A stretch of 64,000 nt of DNA from Halanaerobium saccharolyticum (GCF_003259895.1 NZ_QLME01000001.1:120152-184151), one strand, 5' to 3'; positions 7,349 to 16,248 are shown, counted from the first letter of the stretch. The notes: generated by a model from the sequence alone, not told the origin. Translations and numbers: made by a program.

Positions 7349-7921
7349 ATAATTCATTCTGGTATTTGTCTTTGATCTGCTAACTATAGTTTCTAATTTT
7401 TCTGCCAGTAGAGTTTCTAAATTATAAGATAAAATTTCAATTTTTTCATCTTCAAATAATAACTGATATCTGTAATTGATTTCAGATGGAGTGAGTTTAT
7501 CTCCTGTTGTTAAATCTATTTTTAATGGTATTCTAGCTTTGCCCATTAATGCTAATATAGATAGTCTAATTCCTTTATATTCAGCCTCTTCTCTTATTTT
7601 ATCTACTTGTCTTAGTTCAAATTCAATCTCATCTTCAGTTTTTGCTAAAAATATTTCTGCAAAAACTTTTGTAATATTTTCTTTGGTTAGGCTAAAAGAT
7701 TTTATAGTAAGATCCATATCTACTGTACTTCTTGATTCAATTCCCACTAAGTCAGCAACTAACATACCACCTTTTAGGATAAAATTATTCTTATAATTTG
7801 AATTTGCAATTTTTAATAATAATCGCTGCATCATGTAATTTCTTAAAAGCACCTGACTATTAATATTTTTTTCTTTGGCCAAATTCTTAATTAAATCTTT
7901 TAATTGCATTAGGTTTTTCAT
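7343..7921 (-). pseudogene. AbiEii-type nucleotidyltransferase toxin, 3'-truncated
   Basis: 192 residues against the ~280-300 usual for AbiEii. The nucleotidyltransferase core is visible: FILKGGMLVADLVGIESRST then VDMDLT (the GG and DxD-type region), a later acidic strand (RIPLKIDLTTGD) and the helix LETLLAEKLETIVSRS. Normally the text continues NTRMKDFYD; here it breaks to NTRMNYS and a stop, so about 90-100 C-terminal residues are missing. AbiEii transfers nucleotides to RNA (tRNA) substrates and is the toxin of a type IV system. Its start overlaps the stop of the antitoxin gene by 4 bases. Activity without the C-terminal half is doubtful. Confidence 0.8.
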
Positions 7922-8511
7922 ACAAACATCTCCAAATATTTTCTTAGAACACTGCTGATTTTTAATTTATCTCCATAATCTAAAAGTAAATGTAATTTTT
8001 TATCTTTCCCTGTTAAATATTTTCTAATAGCTTCATTTACCGTTGAAATATCCATGTTATTACGATCTTTTAAAATATCACAGATTGTTCTCTCTTTATT
8101 ATATACTTTAATTTTCCTGCCGTAGATAGTCTCTTTTTCTGAAACTCCTAATAAATGAAGTTCTTTTTTTACTGTATGAACTTTGATGTTTTCATCCTTC
8201 AAATAAGGATTATGATAGCCATAAGGAACAGTTACTGTATATTCTAAGGGATCTCTATCACTTAGATCATGTAGGTAAAGGGCTGTTTCATGCGAATAAA
8301 TTAATCTAGAATTTTTTTGCTGAATGATATACATCTCATCATTAAAAGTAGCAGGAGTTGTATATACCCCTCTTTTGATCCTCTCCAACTTATCTTCTTC
8401 TAAAAAAATAGATAAATATTCTCGAGGAATATTTTCTTCTTTCAGTTCTTTAGTTAAAACAAGGCCATCATTTTTTTCGATTAAATTATTTAATTTTTGA
8501 CGATAATTCAT
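7918..8511 (-). CDS. abiEi: AbiEi-type antitoxin/transcriptional regulator
   Basis: 197 residues. The N-terminal winged helix (~1-65: LVLTKELKEENIPREYLSIF, then LERIKRGVYTTPATF) and the following domain (SHETALYLHDLSDRDPLEYT, TICDILKDRNN) are typical of AbiEi antitoxins. AbiEi represses its own operon and blocks AbiEii. It appears complete while its toxin partner is truncated, as expected for decay in which the toxin is lost first. The promoter-like repeat (8587-8620) is 75 bp upstream. Confidence 0.85.
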   Translation of the reverse strand: MNYRQKLNNLIEKNDGLVLTKELKEENIPREYLSIFLEEDKLERIKRGVYTTPATFNDEMYIIQQKNSRLIYSHETALYLHDLSDRDPLEYTVTVPYGYHNPYLKDENIKVHTVKKELHLLGVSEKETIYGRKIKVYNKERTICDILKDRNNMDISTVNEAIRKYLTGKDKKLHLLLDYGDKLKISSVLRKYLEMFV

Positions 8512-8586
8512 AGCACCACCTCTTTTACTTTTATACTAATATTATATCTTATTTTAGTTTAAAAGTAAAAAAATATTCGTTATGTA

Positions 8587-8620
8587 TTTGTTGTATACTA
8601 AAATTACCGGGAATTGCAAA
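8587..8620 (-). repeat. Dispersed promoter-like repeat, copy 2
   Basis: On the minus strand: -35 TTGCAA, 16-bp spacer, -10 TATACA, about 75 bp upstream of abiEi. The upstream gene at 8604-8900 runs into this copy: its last codons, LCNSR and stop, are read from the repeat itself, so the repeat marks the point where that gene is cut. Confidence 0.75.
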
Positions 8621-8900
8621 GCTGGATTTTCTCTACTTTTTCAATTACAAAATCAATATTAACAAAAAATTGTATATCATCCAATAAATCTTTAGAAAAT
8701 GGTCCATAATCATAAGCAAAAAAATCAGGAAGAGTAGATTCGTCAAGATGATCAAATTTATTTTTGAGTTCCTTATTAAAAATATAGATCATCTTAGTTA
8801 ATCTAGTTCTACCAATTATCGGTTCATTTTTCTTATCTGTTTTACCAGGTAAATATAGCAAAAGGAGCAAAATATCTTTACCAGTTAATTTTTTAGCCAT
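8604..8900 (-). pseudogene. N-terminal half of a two-domain regulator-like protein, cut at repeat copy 2
   Basis: 98 residues with a strong GGAGG site. LTGKDILLLLLYLPGKTD, IIGRTRLTKMIYIFNKEL and FFAYDYGPFSKDLLDDIQF are typical of the N-terminal domain of YwgA/SocA-like proteins found beside toxin-type and nuclease-type genes. The family I recall continues for a further ~80-100 residues with a domain beginning LTxKGxxFVE. Here that part is missing, and the last six codons come from the dispersed repeat. A C-terminal half of just this type is found at 40016-40270. Function unknown; the small gene upstream (8989-9147) is probably co-transcribed. Confidence 0.6.
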
Positions 8901-8988
8901 TTTTTGTTTCCTCCTTTTGGAAAAAATCTTTTATGCCCTTATAGTTAAACTTTAAATTATTTTTATTAAAAAAAGAACTGCAGCAATA

Positions 8989-9147
8989 TTACATTTCCTC
9001 TAATATCTTTTCACCCCTGGCCATTTCTTTTTCCACATCAATTTCAGGGACATTATATTTTTCGTTTTCATTGACTGGTTTTAATAGAATTTCTAATTTT
9101 TCATCTGAATCAATAACAAATTTATCAAAAATAGAAGAAATAGCCAT
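8989..9147 (-). CDS. Small protein, 52 aa, possibly antitoxin-like
   Basis: ATG at 9147 with GGAG 9 bases upstream; the protein begins MAISSIFDKFVIDSDEKLEI and ends ARGEKILEEM. A short beta-like start followed by a charged helix rich in E/K is the look of small antitoxin-like proteins found next to RelE/ImmA-type genes, but there is no firm match. It is 88 bp upstream of the 98-residue gene fragment. Confidence 0.45.
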   Translation of the reverse strand: MAISSIFDKFVIDSDEKLEILLKPVNENEKYNVPEIDVEKEMARGEKILEEM

Positions 9148-9195
9148 ATATATCATCTCCATAATTTTTCTCCATATAATAAAATTTTTATCAAG

Positions 9196-9252
9196 TGTTC
9201 ACGGTCAGCTTCATTTTTCTCATTTAAACATATATAAATATCAAGATCTAGA
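9196..9252 (-). pseudogene. Rearranged fragment of the macrodomain gene
   Basis: Two stretches of the macrodomain gene (5053-5068 and about 5105-5151) occur here almost letter for letter but fused, with the ~37 bases between two CAGCTT words removed. This looks like deletion between short direct repeats in a second, now lost copy of that gene. Confidence 0.7.
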
Positions 9253-9317
9253 AATAACTGTAAATATATTCTCCTCTACAGTTAATATAACACTTATATA
9301 ATATTAGCGAAAATGCT

Positions 9318-10402
9318 CTACAAATTATATTTATTTAAAAAATCCTCAAAAACCTTCCGCCACACACGGACATGTCTACTTTCGTCACTTAAGGGGTCAT
9401 CTTCAAATCTTTCCGAAAAATAGGTTCTTTTCATATCTGCTGATAATAACCATTCTTTAATAAAATCAACTTTACTCTTTGAATCATTTCTATCATTTAT
9501 TTTTTCCACAGCTTTATTGATTCGTTTCATTCTATTATTTTCTGCAGTAGTTGTATGATTCTGTGTCTCTCTCCATTCAAGTACATTAGCAGCAGATTGA
9601 TTTTGTTTAAGTGCTGCAAATAGTCCCTCGCTTAAAGCTGTTTTGTCATCTTCGATCATTTGAATTAAATAATTATCCCTAATTTTATTTAAATCAGTCT
9701 CTGATAAAAAATCGCCAATTAAATTATGAGAATAAAATTTTGGAAAAGATCTACCGAATGAACTTTTAAAATTAGAAAAACTCATTTTTCTTTTGCTGGT
9801 AGAATATCCTGTAGCAAATCCATCTGCACCAACACCCATACATACAAGTCCATAAACATCTTCAAAATTTATAATTACCTGCTTTTTAGCTCTAATACCA
9901 ATTAAATATGAGATTTCTAATAAACTTGAAGCTATTCTGGGACTAATTTGATAAAGTGTATCATATTTATTTCTTAAAATAACTAAATAAATTCCATCTA
10001 AAGATCTAAGTGTTGAAATATTATCTAATATAGTTTGTAAAACAATATTATCATCAAAATCACTCTGAAGTAATATACTATCATCAATTGTTAAAGAAGC
10101 TAAAAAATCTCCATTATATTCTGATTTAAGTTCCAGAGCATTTTTAATCCATTTCAACTGTTCTGTAAACCCATCTTCTGCGTTTTTAATAATTGGAACT
10201 GGTAATATATATTTACTGACTCTTCTTCCTCAATTAGTTCTGTTAAATATAACTGAGGATCAAATAGAATTGCTCTATCACCATATTTATTATCATTAAT
10301 TCTGCTCTTTAAATATTCTATATTTATACCACTTGGCAGTAACATAACTCCTGAAATATCATCAATACAACTTGTTCTGTAACCCAAATTCTTATACAGC
10401 AC
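9318..10402 (-). pseudogene. Unknown protein of nuclease operon, frameshifted
   Basis: Two pieces: a GTG start at 10402 giving MLYKNLGYRTSCIDDISGVM ... LYLTELIEEE, and the frame ending at 9318. The downstream frame is open upstream of its nominal TTG (ILPVPIIKNAEDGFTEQL then KWIKNALEL), so one base gained near 10210-10220 joins them into a single ~360-residue protein. Content: alternating strands and helices (DGIYLVILRNKYD, KKQVIINFEDVYGLVCMGVG) like an alpha/beta barrel, ending in a charged helical tail. I do not recognise it. The GTG overlaps the stop of the 60-residue gene by one base, so it belongs to the nuclease-like operon. Confidence 0.55.
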
Positions 10403-10584
10403 TATAAAAGTTCTTCCTCTTCTCTTTTTACTTTAAACACGAATCCCTGAGCTCCTGGTTCAAGACTGTCAACTACTGAATAATCTTCAAATAAATCATC
10501 AACTTCGTCCAATGTTAAATACAAAGTTGCATCTTCACTCATCAAACACCAGTCCTCTCTTATATTTAATTTAATACCTTCCAT
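10402..10584 (-). CDS. Small acidic protein, 60 aa
   Basis: Sixty residues, rich in D/E (TLYLTLDEVDDLFEDYSVVD), ending KREEEELL. Its start overlaps the end of the nuclease-like gene and its stop overlaps the next start, so it is the middle cistron of a three-gene operon. No family recognised; a small partner or antitoxin-type protein is possible. Confidence 0.5.
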   Translation of the reverse strand: MEGIKLNIREDWCLMSEDATLYLTLDEVDDLFEDYSVVDSLEPGAQGFVFKVKREEEELL

Positions 10585-11276
10585 TTTTTATTGGTATTAA
10601 AATCCTGCAGGGCTTTTAATTGTTGTAGTCTGGATTCTGTTTTGTTTTTTGAATTTACTTTTTTTGTATTTACAGCTGCAGAGAGACTACCATCTTCATC
10701 TACTAAAATTAGACCTATATTTTTTTCAGTAAAATGGGATATTATTGCATTTTTCTTTTCATTCGCAAATTCTGCATCCATTGCTACATAAGAATAATCT
10801 GCAAATCTCTTTGTATCTTCAGCCTGAGCGATGGCTTCTTTCCACCTAGATAACTTGGCTTCTACTGCATATAATTCTCCAATTGAATTAATTAATGGTT
10901 CAATAACCTTAAATCTATAACGAGATAACTGTTCAATAAGATTCAATTTCAAAAAAAGTTCAATATAATCATTTTTGATATTATAATAGTCAGAAAAAGT
11001 ATCAGAAGCAATTTTCTGAATAGAAAAATCCCCATACTCACTCATAAGAGATAAAATATATTGTTCAGAACTATTTAGTCTTTTTAACTTATTAATAATC
11101 TCTTCGTCTAATAAATCTTCATTTTCAATTGTTAAAAATACTAAATCAATAATCCTACTGCTAACTGTTAATTCCTCTGCAATAGCTATTTTTTTATTTA
11201 TACTAAAAACATTTTTGAGTCCTTCAATAATGTGAGGAACCATTTTTCTTTCTTTTTCGTAAAACATAACCTTCAC
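10566..11276 (-). CDS. HTH / PD-(D/E)XK nuclease-like protein
   Basis: 236 residues. The first ~60 carry a strand-helix start with SSRIIDLVFLTIEN, then a winged-helix-like middle (EQYILSLMSEYGDFSIQKIA), and finally VEAKLSRWKEAIAQAEDTKR followed by ADYSYVAMD. The D in IDLVFL and the E-x-K in VEAK are the PD-(D/E)XK signature, with a helix that aligns with VSIEFKLKNWKQAINQA in the protein at 39573-40013. So the two are distant paralogues, one with an inserted HTH. Role as DNA nuclease or nuclease-like sensor is inference. It is the first gene of its operon, with repeat copy 3 about 95 bp upstream. Confidence 0.65.
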   Translation of the reverse strand: MKVMFYEKERKMVPHIIEGLKNVFSINKKIAIAEELTVSSRIIDLVFLTIENEDLLDEEIINKLKRLNSSEQYILSLMSEYGDFSIQKIASDTFSDYYNIKNDYIELFLKLNLIEQLSRYRFKVIEPLINSIGELYAVEAKLSRWKEAIAQAEDTKRFADYSYVAMDAEFANEKKNAIISHFTEKNIGLILVDEDGSLSAAVNTKKVNSKNKTESRLQQLKALQDFNTNKKWKVLN

Positions 11277-11372
11277 CTCTTATAGAATTATCGAATTTTA
11301 TAACTTATATCAATATTATACTGTAAAAAAATGTAAATATCAAGTTTATTTAGATTATTTTTTACTTCTAAT

Positions 11373-11404
11373 TCCTGTATACTAAAATTACCGGGAATTG
11401 CAAA
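11373..11404 (-). repeat. Dispersed promoter-like repeat, copy 3
   Basis: Matches copy 2 from CTGTATACTAAAATTACCGG through GAATTGCAAA. On the minus strand -35 TTGCAA, 16-bp spacer and -10 TATACA sit ~95 bp upstream of the nuclease-like gene. It is followed on the plus side by a GCATTTAATTGAAGTGAAAT AAAAAAACCCC stretch like the one linking repeat and terminator elsewhere. Confidence 0.75.
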
Positions 11405-11501
11405 ATAAAATATGACCTGCTACACAGAAGGCATTTAATTGAAGTGAAATAAAAAAACCCCAATAAAAATAACTTCTTTTGCAGTTATCATTTAAAGATA
11501 C

Positions 11502-12452
11502 TTATGTCCTAAAAATCTTTACCTTAGAATTTGAAATATTCATCCCTGACACAAATTGCTTTATTCGTTTCAAGTCTCCAGAACTATACCAGCTGATATG
11601 CCAGTTCGTGTCTGCAGCATTCTGATTATGCTTAATTATTTCTTTAAAGTAGGAATAATCTACCTGTGAAAGAGAATGGCCTATAACAACTACATTTTCT
11701 ATGTACCTGAAATTCTCAAATTTATCTTTATTGTCTTTAATCACATCATCTGATTTCTTGGTGGTAGCATCATAATATTCAATCAAACCATAACCTGCCG
11801 TTTCACGTAAATCATATTCTGTTTGATTTTTTATCTTTGAAGACTTTCTACCAAATTTCCCTGTATTATCTTTTCTTTGAAATTCAGATTCAGGTGCATG
11901 TCCTAGAACTAGTTTTTTGTTTTTATCTCTTCTATCTCCATGAATATACCAGATATTATTTTTGGATATTCCGTATATTGCCTCTAAAAATTCAGTGTAA
12001 TTGAAATTTATAAATTTAGATTTATTGTTTAAAATATCTATAAGAGGTTTTGCAGAATTGGATATTTTTAAAGTAGATACCCATTCCTTAAATTGCCTCT
12101 GCAACTCCCTCATAATTGTTTGTGCAGGTTCAATAGCAGCCTCAGCCGCCGTGAAAAAATCTGCTGCAGAAAAATCATCATCAAATTGATCCTTCACATC
12201 AAAGATATCCATCATATCATTGGTTGTCCCTAGCATAGCAACATCATCTATATAAGCAAGACTTTCTTCAAAATCTGCCCACAAATCATCTCTTTTAATG
12301 TAATTCTCCAGGACATTTCTAAGCCTATTATTCCATCCCAGAAAATCTCTGAAATTATAATAACTTGATGGAACGTTATGCATCAAATCAAATCCATTAC
12401 CTATAATAAAAAGTGAAGTATTAGGGTTTATCAATTGAATAAAATCCTTCAT
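11502..12452 (-). CDS. abiH: AbiH-family abortive infection protein
   Basis: 316 residues. The N-terminus LFIIGNGFDLMHNVPSSYY (14-32) is the hallmark of the AbiH family (a nucleotide-binding-like GNGFD loop), followed by FINFNYTEFLEAIYGI and YIHGDR (a SIR2/AbiH-like second motif), and VVIGHSLSQVDYSYFKEI near the C-terminus. These proteins cause abortive infection against phage in lactococci; the activity is not settled. Length is near normal. It stands alone with a consensus-like promoter (12516-12544) that holds a LexA-like half site. Confidence 0.85.
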   Translation of the reverse strand: MKDFIQLINPNTSLFIIGNGFDLMHNVPSSYYNFRDFLGWNNRLRNVLENYIKRDDLWADFEESLAYIDDVAMLGTTNDMMDIFDVKDQFDDDFSAADFFTAAEAAIEPAQTIMRELQRQFKEWVSTLKISNSAKPLIDILNNKSKFINFNYTEFLEAIYGISKNNIWYIHGDRRDKNKKLVLGHAPESEFQRKDNTGKFGRKSSKIKNQTEYDLRETAGYGLIEYYDATTKKSDDVIKDNKDKFENFRYIENVVVIGHSLSQVDYSYFKEIIKHNQNAADTNWHISWYSSGDLKRIKQFVSGMNISNSKVKIFRT

Positions 12453-12515
12453 CTTCCACCTTCCTTTGATATATCTTTAAAATATCATCTGTTATTACTA
12501 ATTCTATCTAGTTTT

Positions 12516-12544
12516 ATTATAATACATTTGTTCGGAAGTTTCAA
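12516..12544 (-). promoter_or_regulatory. abiH promoter with LexA-like half box
   Basis: Minus strand: -35 TTGAAA, 17-bp spacer with CGAACAAATGTAT, -10 TATAAT, then AAAACTAGATAGA. Same layout as at 6876-6904. The left half CGAAC is canonical, the right half GTATT is degenerate. Confidence 0.65.
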
Positions 12545-12696
12545 TTTTAATTTTACTCCTGAAATTCTTTTTTAAATTTAGCCCTGTTGCGACCCAACCT
12601 GGATATCTTTTCAATCTAATCGACAAAATTAGCAAAAGCATTTCTGTAAATAATTCAAATCGCTTTTAGTTTAGATTTCTTCTTTTTGAAAAGTAA

Positions 12697-12738
12697 ATAA
12701 AAATACTCCTGGCAGCTAATCAAAGAACACCAGGAGTA
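12697..12738 (-). terminator. Intrinsic terminator
   Basis: TACTCCTGG (12704-12712) pairs with CCAGGAGTA (12730-12738); the T run follows on the minus strand. It ends the Rpn-type pseudogene transcript. The rest of the gap 12453-12780 holds only the abiH promoter; I see nothing else in it. Confidence 0.65.
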
Positions 12739-12780
12739 AAATTATACAAAACTGTTTTCTATTCAACTATTTTTAATGCT

Positions 12781-13638
12781 TTAATGCTTCTTCTAATTCT
12801 TTTAAATCTTTAATCTTCGAAATTCTTTCACTTAACTCTTCAATTTTACTGATTTCTGCCCGATCAATTAATTCCAGGATTTTATCATCGCAGCCTTCAA
12901 AATTACCTTTACCAATGTCTTAAATAATTTTCTTTCTCCCTTTTTCTCTCCCTGTTCCTCTGCATACTTAAATATTCTAACCATCTTGTAATCCCTCCAT
13001 ATTTCTGAAATTTCCTGATCACTTAAAAATTTATCACTCAATACAAAAGTCATTGCAACAAGATTATTTTTTTAATTACTTTCTACTTCCAGTTTTTTCT
13101 CCAGCTCAATAGTTTCTTTAACCCGTTCAACTATTTTTTGATCGCTATTCATTAAGGGAAGAAATATTAAATCAAGATAATTGATCTTTTCCTTATTTTC
13201 AATTTTTTCTTTTAATTCTTCCAGTTTCTTTTTGCCATCTTTTTTAGACATATCTACAACAGTTGATCTATAACCAAGACTGCCGCAGTTAAATCCTGCT
13301 GTTGAATCAGTATAGCCCTTAATGCATAAAATTATCGTCCGAACTCTATCTCTATACCTATTATACAACTTTAGGTCATAACTAGCAAAACGAATTAAGT
13401 CCGAAACAGAAATTTCTGCTTCTTCCTCTAAGTGAAGAATTGATCCATCTTCCAGCATAAAATTTAAATCAAGTAATGCTAAATTTGTTTCGATTTCAGC
13501 AAATTCAGTTTCCAGATAAGAGGCAATTCCAGGCAGCTCTACCTCTAAAAAATCAGAAATATCGTTCTTAAAAAGATTAAAAGAATCTTTAAAAACAAAG
13601 TCATAGTTATGAGCTGTAACATCAAACTTTTTCTGCAT
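12781..13638 (-). pseudogene. Rpn/PD-(D/E)XK nuclease family transposase-like protein, twice broken
   Basis: MQKKFDVTAHNYDFVFKDS starts at 13638, followed by LLDLNFMLEDGSILHLEEEA (13-strand nuclease core with DLNF and the E-x-E), then IRFASYDLKLYNRY and a helical tail. The frame stops at a TAA (13072-13074), continues in the same frame (NNLVAMTFVLSDKFLSDQE ... KGERKLFKTLV), then shifts frame near 12905, where the remaining GNFEGCDDKILELIDRAEIS ... LKELEEALKH runs to 12781. One nonsense and one frameshift therefore separate a normal ~285-residue Rpn-type protein (with a DUF4351-like end). Rpn proteins promote recA-independent recombination in E. coli. Confidence 0.7.
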
Positions 13639-13728
13639 TAATTTCCCTCCATTTCTAATATTTATACTATATAAAGTATATCATAGAATTATTTGGAAAT
13701 AAAGTAAAATAATTATTTTGATGATAAA

Positions 13729-13769
13729 TAAAAAAGAATAGTCCTGGCGAAACCATAAGAACTATTCTT
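13729..13769 (-). terminator. Intrinsic terminator of the lyxose/kinase operon
   Basis: AAGAATAGT (13734-13742) pairs with ACTATTCTT (13761-13769), T run on the minus strand. It directly follows the mutarotase-like gene. Confidence 0.8.
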
Positions 13770-13778
13770 AATATTTTA

Positions 13779-14807
13779 TTATAACTCTTCAATGCTCATT
13801 TCTAAAAAATATTCTTTATGTTCTCCAGGTTCAATATATTCAAGTTCTTTCTCTTCTCGCGCTTTACTTCTACCTTCGGCTTTAGAATTAGAAGGTTCTA
13901 AACCTGTCACATAATTCCCCTGATTAGTATATTTCCACTGCACAAAATTAGGTAGATTATCTTTTCTATACTTTAGTTTAAATGCCAGACCCAGTTTTGT
14001 ATTCTTTAAACTAACTTCACAAAATCCATCTTTATTTTCTCGAATATCATGATAAAAAACAACATCTGGATAATTAGGAGTTGGTCCTAAATAATTTTCG
14101 TAATTACTTAAATATCTAGCAGAAATATCATCTCTCGCTTGTACATTTAAAGAATCGGAATGTAACTTTGTCCCCTTGTCAACTAAAGGATGACCAAGAT
14201 TAATGTGGTAAAGAAACATTAAAGGTTCTTTTGTAAAACCTACATTTGTTATTGTATCATGAATACTTATTTTATTTTTACCAAGCTCTGCAGAAATAGT
14301 TCTTTCTAATAATAAATTAGTTGATAAAGTTTTGGTCTCCCTAACCCTACCTTTAAGATTAAAAAATACTGATTCTTCATCTTTTTCTTCAAAAGTTGAT
14401 ACAGATTCAGCAGGTATATTACTTATTCGTCCATGCAGCCCTAATTCTTGACCTTGATCTATGTCAGGAGCCCCAAGATAAGTCAGACCACAACCCGTTA
14501 AAAGCCCACCAGAAAAATTTCTAAACCACTGATCACCTTCAGCTTCAAATAAAAAGGGGGAAGCTTCTCCTACAGCAGATCTGAAAGAAATTGGAATCCC
14601 TTTAAATTCACAGAGTCCAATATCCAAACCCCTATCCACTAAAACTTCAAATCTCAAACCACTTCCTGTTCTAAATTCTACTACTTCAACGTTTTTTGCT
14701 TTTCCCTGACTGAAACTATATTTTCTCATCCCAGCTAACTGTTCTAAACTTCCAAAATATTTACGTATGTCTTCTGTAGAATAATCTCTATTAAATAGAT
14801 TCATCAT
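13779..14807 (-). CDS. DUF4432 family aldose 1-epimerase-like protein
   Basis: 342 residues with the galactose mutarotase-like beta-sandwich pattern: VEVVEFRTGSGLRFEVLVDR then GLDIGLCEFKG, GGLLTGCGLTYLGAPDIDQG, ELGLHGRISNIPA (H in GLHGR is the usual catalytic-type histidine), FLYHINLGHPL and GLEPSNSKAEGR. DUF4432 proteins act on sugars such as D-lyxose/mannose-type or sugar acids as mutarotases or epimerases; the exact reaction is not known to me. It is the last gene of the kinase-RpiR-isomerase operon, 35 bp after the isomerase, which suggests it interconverts anomers or epimers of that sugar. Confidence 0.8.
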   Translation of the reverse strand: MMNLFNRDYSTEDIRKYFGSLEQLAGMRKYSFSQGKAKNVEVVEFRTGSGLRFEVLVDRGLDIGLCEFKGIPISFRSAVGEASPFLFEAEGDQWFRNFSGGLLTGCGLTYLGAPDIDQGQELGLHGRISNIPAESVSTFEEKDEESVFFNLKGRVRETKTLSTNLLLERTISAELGKNKISIHDTITNVGFTKEPLMFLYHINLGHPLVDKGTKLHSDSLNVQARDDISARYLSNYENYLGPTPNYPDVVFYHDIRENKDGFCEVSLKNTKLGLAFKLKYRKDNLPNFVQWKYTNQGNYVTGLEPSNSKAEGRSKAREEKELEYIEPGEHKEYFLEMSIEEL

Positions 14808-14842
14808 AATTCCTTTCTTTAAGAATAAATATAATTTTTAAA

Positions 14843-15391
14843 TCAATCCTCATAATCAGGAATTCTTTTTATTCTGGGATCAGTAAATATATCTGATTCG
14901 TCTTCACTGTTAGAAGAAAATTCCGAAACCACAGCCCCATCTTCTCCTGCCTTAAACCAGTGCAGAGTATTAGGAGCTATCGTATATTGTTCTCCTGGAT
15001 TTAAAATAATTTCTTTTGATACAGTAAAATATTGCTCTTCTCCCTCAGGTGGATTAGTGCTTAAATTATCCGAGCTTTCACCATCAACATATAAATAAAC
15101 CTTTCCATATCGACACCTAAATGTTTCCCGCTTTCCCGGTTCACTGTCTCCTCTTGCTGGGTGTTTATGTTCAGGACAGCATTGATCTGGAAACAAAACC
15201 ATCTCTTTAGCACAATATCGATCATTATTAACATAAGTAACCAGCTGCAGGCCAGTTCTTTCTAGATCATTAAGTCCAAAATCAGCAATTTCAATATTTT
15301 TCTTTTCCTGTTCGGTTAATACAATATGAGCTTTGTCAAAATAATCAATGGTCTTCTTTCTAAGTTCAGTCAATTTTTCAGAATTCAGCAT
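14843..15391 (-). CDS. D-lyxose/D-mannose ketol-isomerase
   Basis: 182 residues, the usual size of this cupin isomerase (EC 5.3.1.15). Metal ligands in CPEHKHPARGD (two histidines), GKRETF (glutamate) and NTLHWFKAG (histidine) fit the D-lyxose isomerase pattern. The enzyme converts D-lyxose to D-xylulose and D-mannose to D-fructose in the cytoplasm. In this operon the ketose would be handed to the ADP-dependent kinase (16302-17615) and then to a class II aldolase. The gene has an AGGGAGG ribosome site and follows the RpiR gene by 20 bp. Confidence 0.88.
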   Translation of the reverse strand: MLNSEKLTELRKKTIDYFDKAHIVLTEQEKKNIEIADFGLNDLERTGLQLVTYVNNDRYCAKEMVLFPDQCCPEHKHPARGDSEPGKRETFRCRYGKVYLYVDGESSDNLSTNPPEGEEQYFTVSKEIILNPGEQYTIAPNTLHWFKAGEDGAVVSEFSSNSEDESDIFTDPRIKRIPDYED

Positions 15392-15411
15392 ATTGTTTAT
15401 CCTCCCTGACT

Positions 15412-16248
15412 TTATAATTTTGACTCTGATAATATAATTTCGGGTTTATCAGCATCAGTCTCCAAAATCTTATCTTTATTAGTAACTAAATTTAAAAGAG
15501 CATCAACCACAGACATTTCGCACAAATGAGAATAGGTTTTATAATAATCAAAAGGTTGATCTTCATCACTGGATAAAAGCAAACAGTCGGCCAGTCTGGA
15601 AACAGGTGAATATTTATGTCCTGTTACCGCGACTGTCTTAAGTCCTTTCTTTTTAGCCAGTTCCATAGCTTGAACTATATGTTTTGAAGTTCCTGATTGA
15701 GAAATTACAAAAAGCAAATCATCTTTTTGGGCTAAATTAATATGATTTAAAAAATATTCGGGCAAACTGTTATAAGTACAGCGAATACCCAGTCTTTCTA
15801 ACCTGAAACCCATATACATAACCAGAGGGCTGGTATTACCAACTGCAGCCAGATGAACCAGATTAGCAGAAGTTATGAGTTCAACAGCTTTTCTCATTTT
15901 ATCTTCAGAAATAATCTCTCCAATTTCTTTAATTTTTGAGGAGAATTGATTAAAAATACTATTGACCGAATCTGATTCTGATGAATTATCATCTATTTGT
16001 TTTCTTCCAAGATCTCTTGATAAATTAATTCTTAACTGATAATAACCTTCATATCCCAGGTGTTTACAAAATCTAATTACTGTCGCATCACTTACATCAC
16101 TAAAATTAGCCAGTTCAGAAACATTTGCATTAACTGCTTTTTCTGGATTATCTAAAATAAAACTTGCAATTTTCTGTTCTGCAGGAAAAACATCTTCAAA
16201 TTTATCTTCAATTGTAGCTAAAACTGATTTATCATTGTTATTTTCCAT
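15412..16248 (-). CDS. MurR/RpiR-family transcriptional regulator
   Basis: 278 residues. N-terminal HTH_6 domain (~8-80: PAEQKIASFILDNPEKAV, VSDATVIRFCKHLGYEGYYQ) and a C-terminal SIS sugar-phosphate-binding domain (~125-255: HLAAVGNTSPLVMYMGFRLE, LLFVISQSGTSKHIVQAMEL, VTGHKYSPVSRLAD). It probably senses the sugar phosphate made by this operon. It lies between the kinase and the isomerase genes, so it is likely autoregulated. Confidence 0.9.
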   Translation of the reverse strand: MENNNDKSVLATIEDKFEDVFPAEQKIASFILDNPEKAVNANVSELANFSDVSDATVIRFCKHLGYEGYYQLRINLSRDLGRKQIDDNSSESDSVNSIFNQFSSKIKEIGEIISEDKMRKAVELITSANLVHLAAVGNTSPLVMYMGFRLERLGIRCTYNSLPEYFLNHINLAQKDDLLFVISQSGTSKHIVQAMELAKKKGLKTVAVTGHKYSPVSRLADCLLLSSDEDQPFDYYKTYSHLCEMSVVDALLNLVTNKDKILETDADKPEIILSESKL

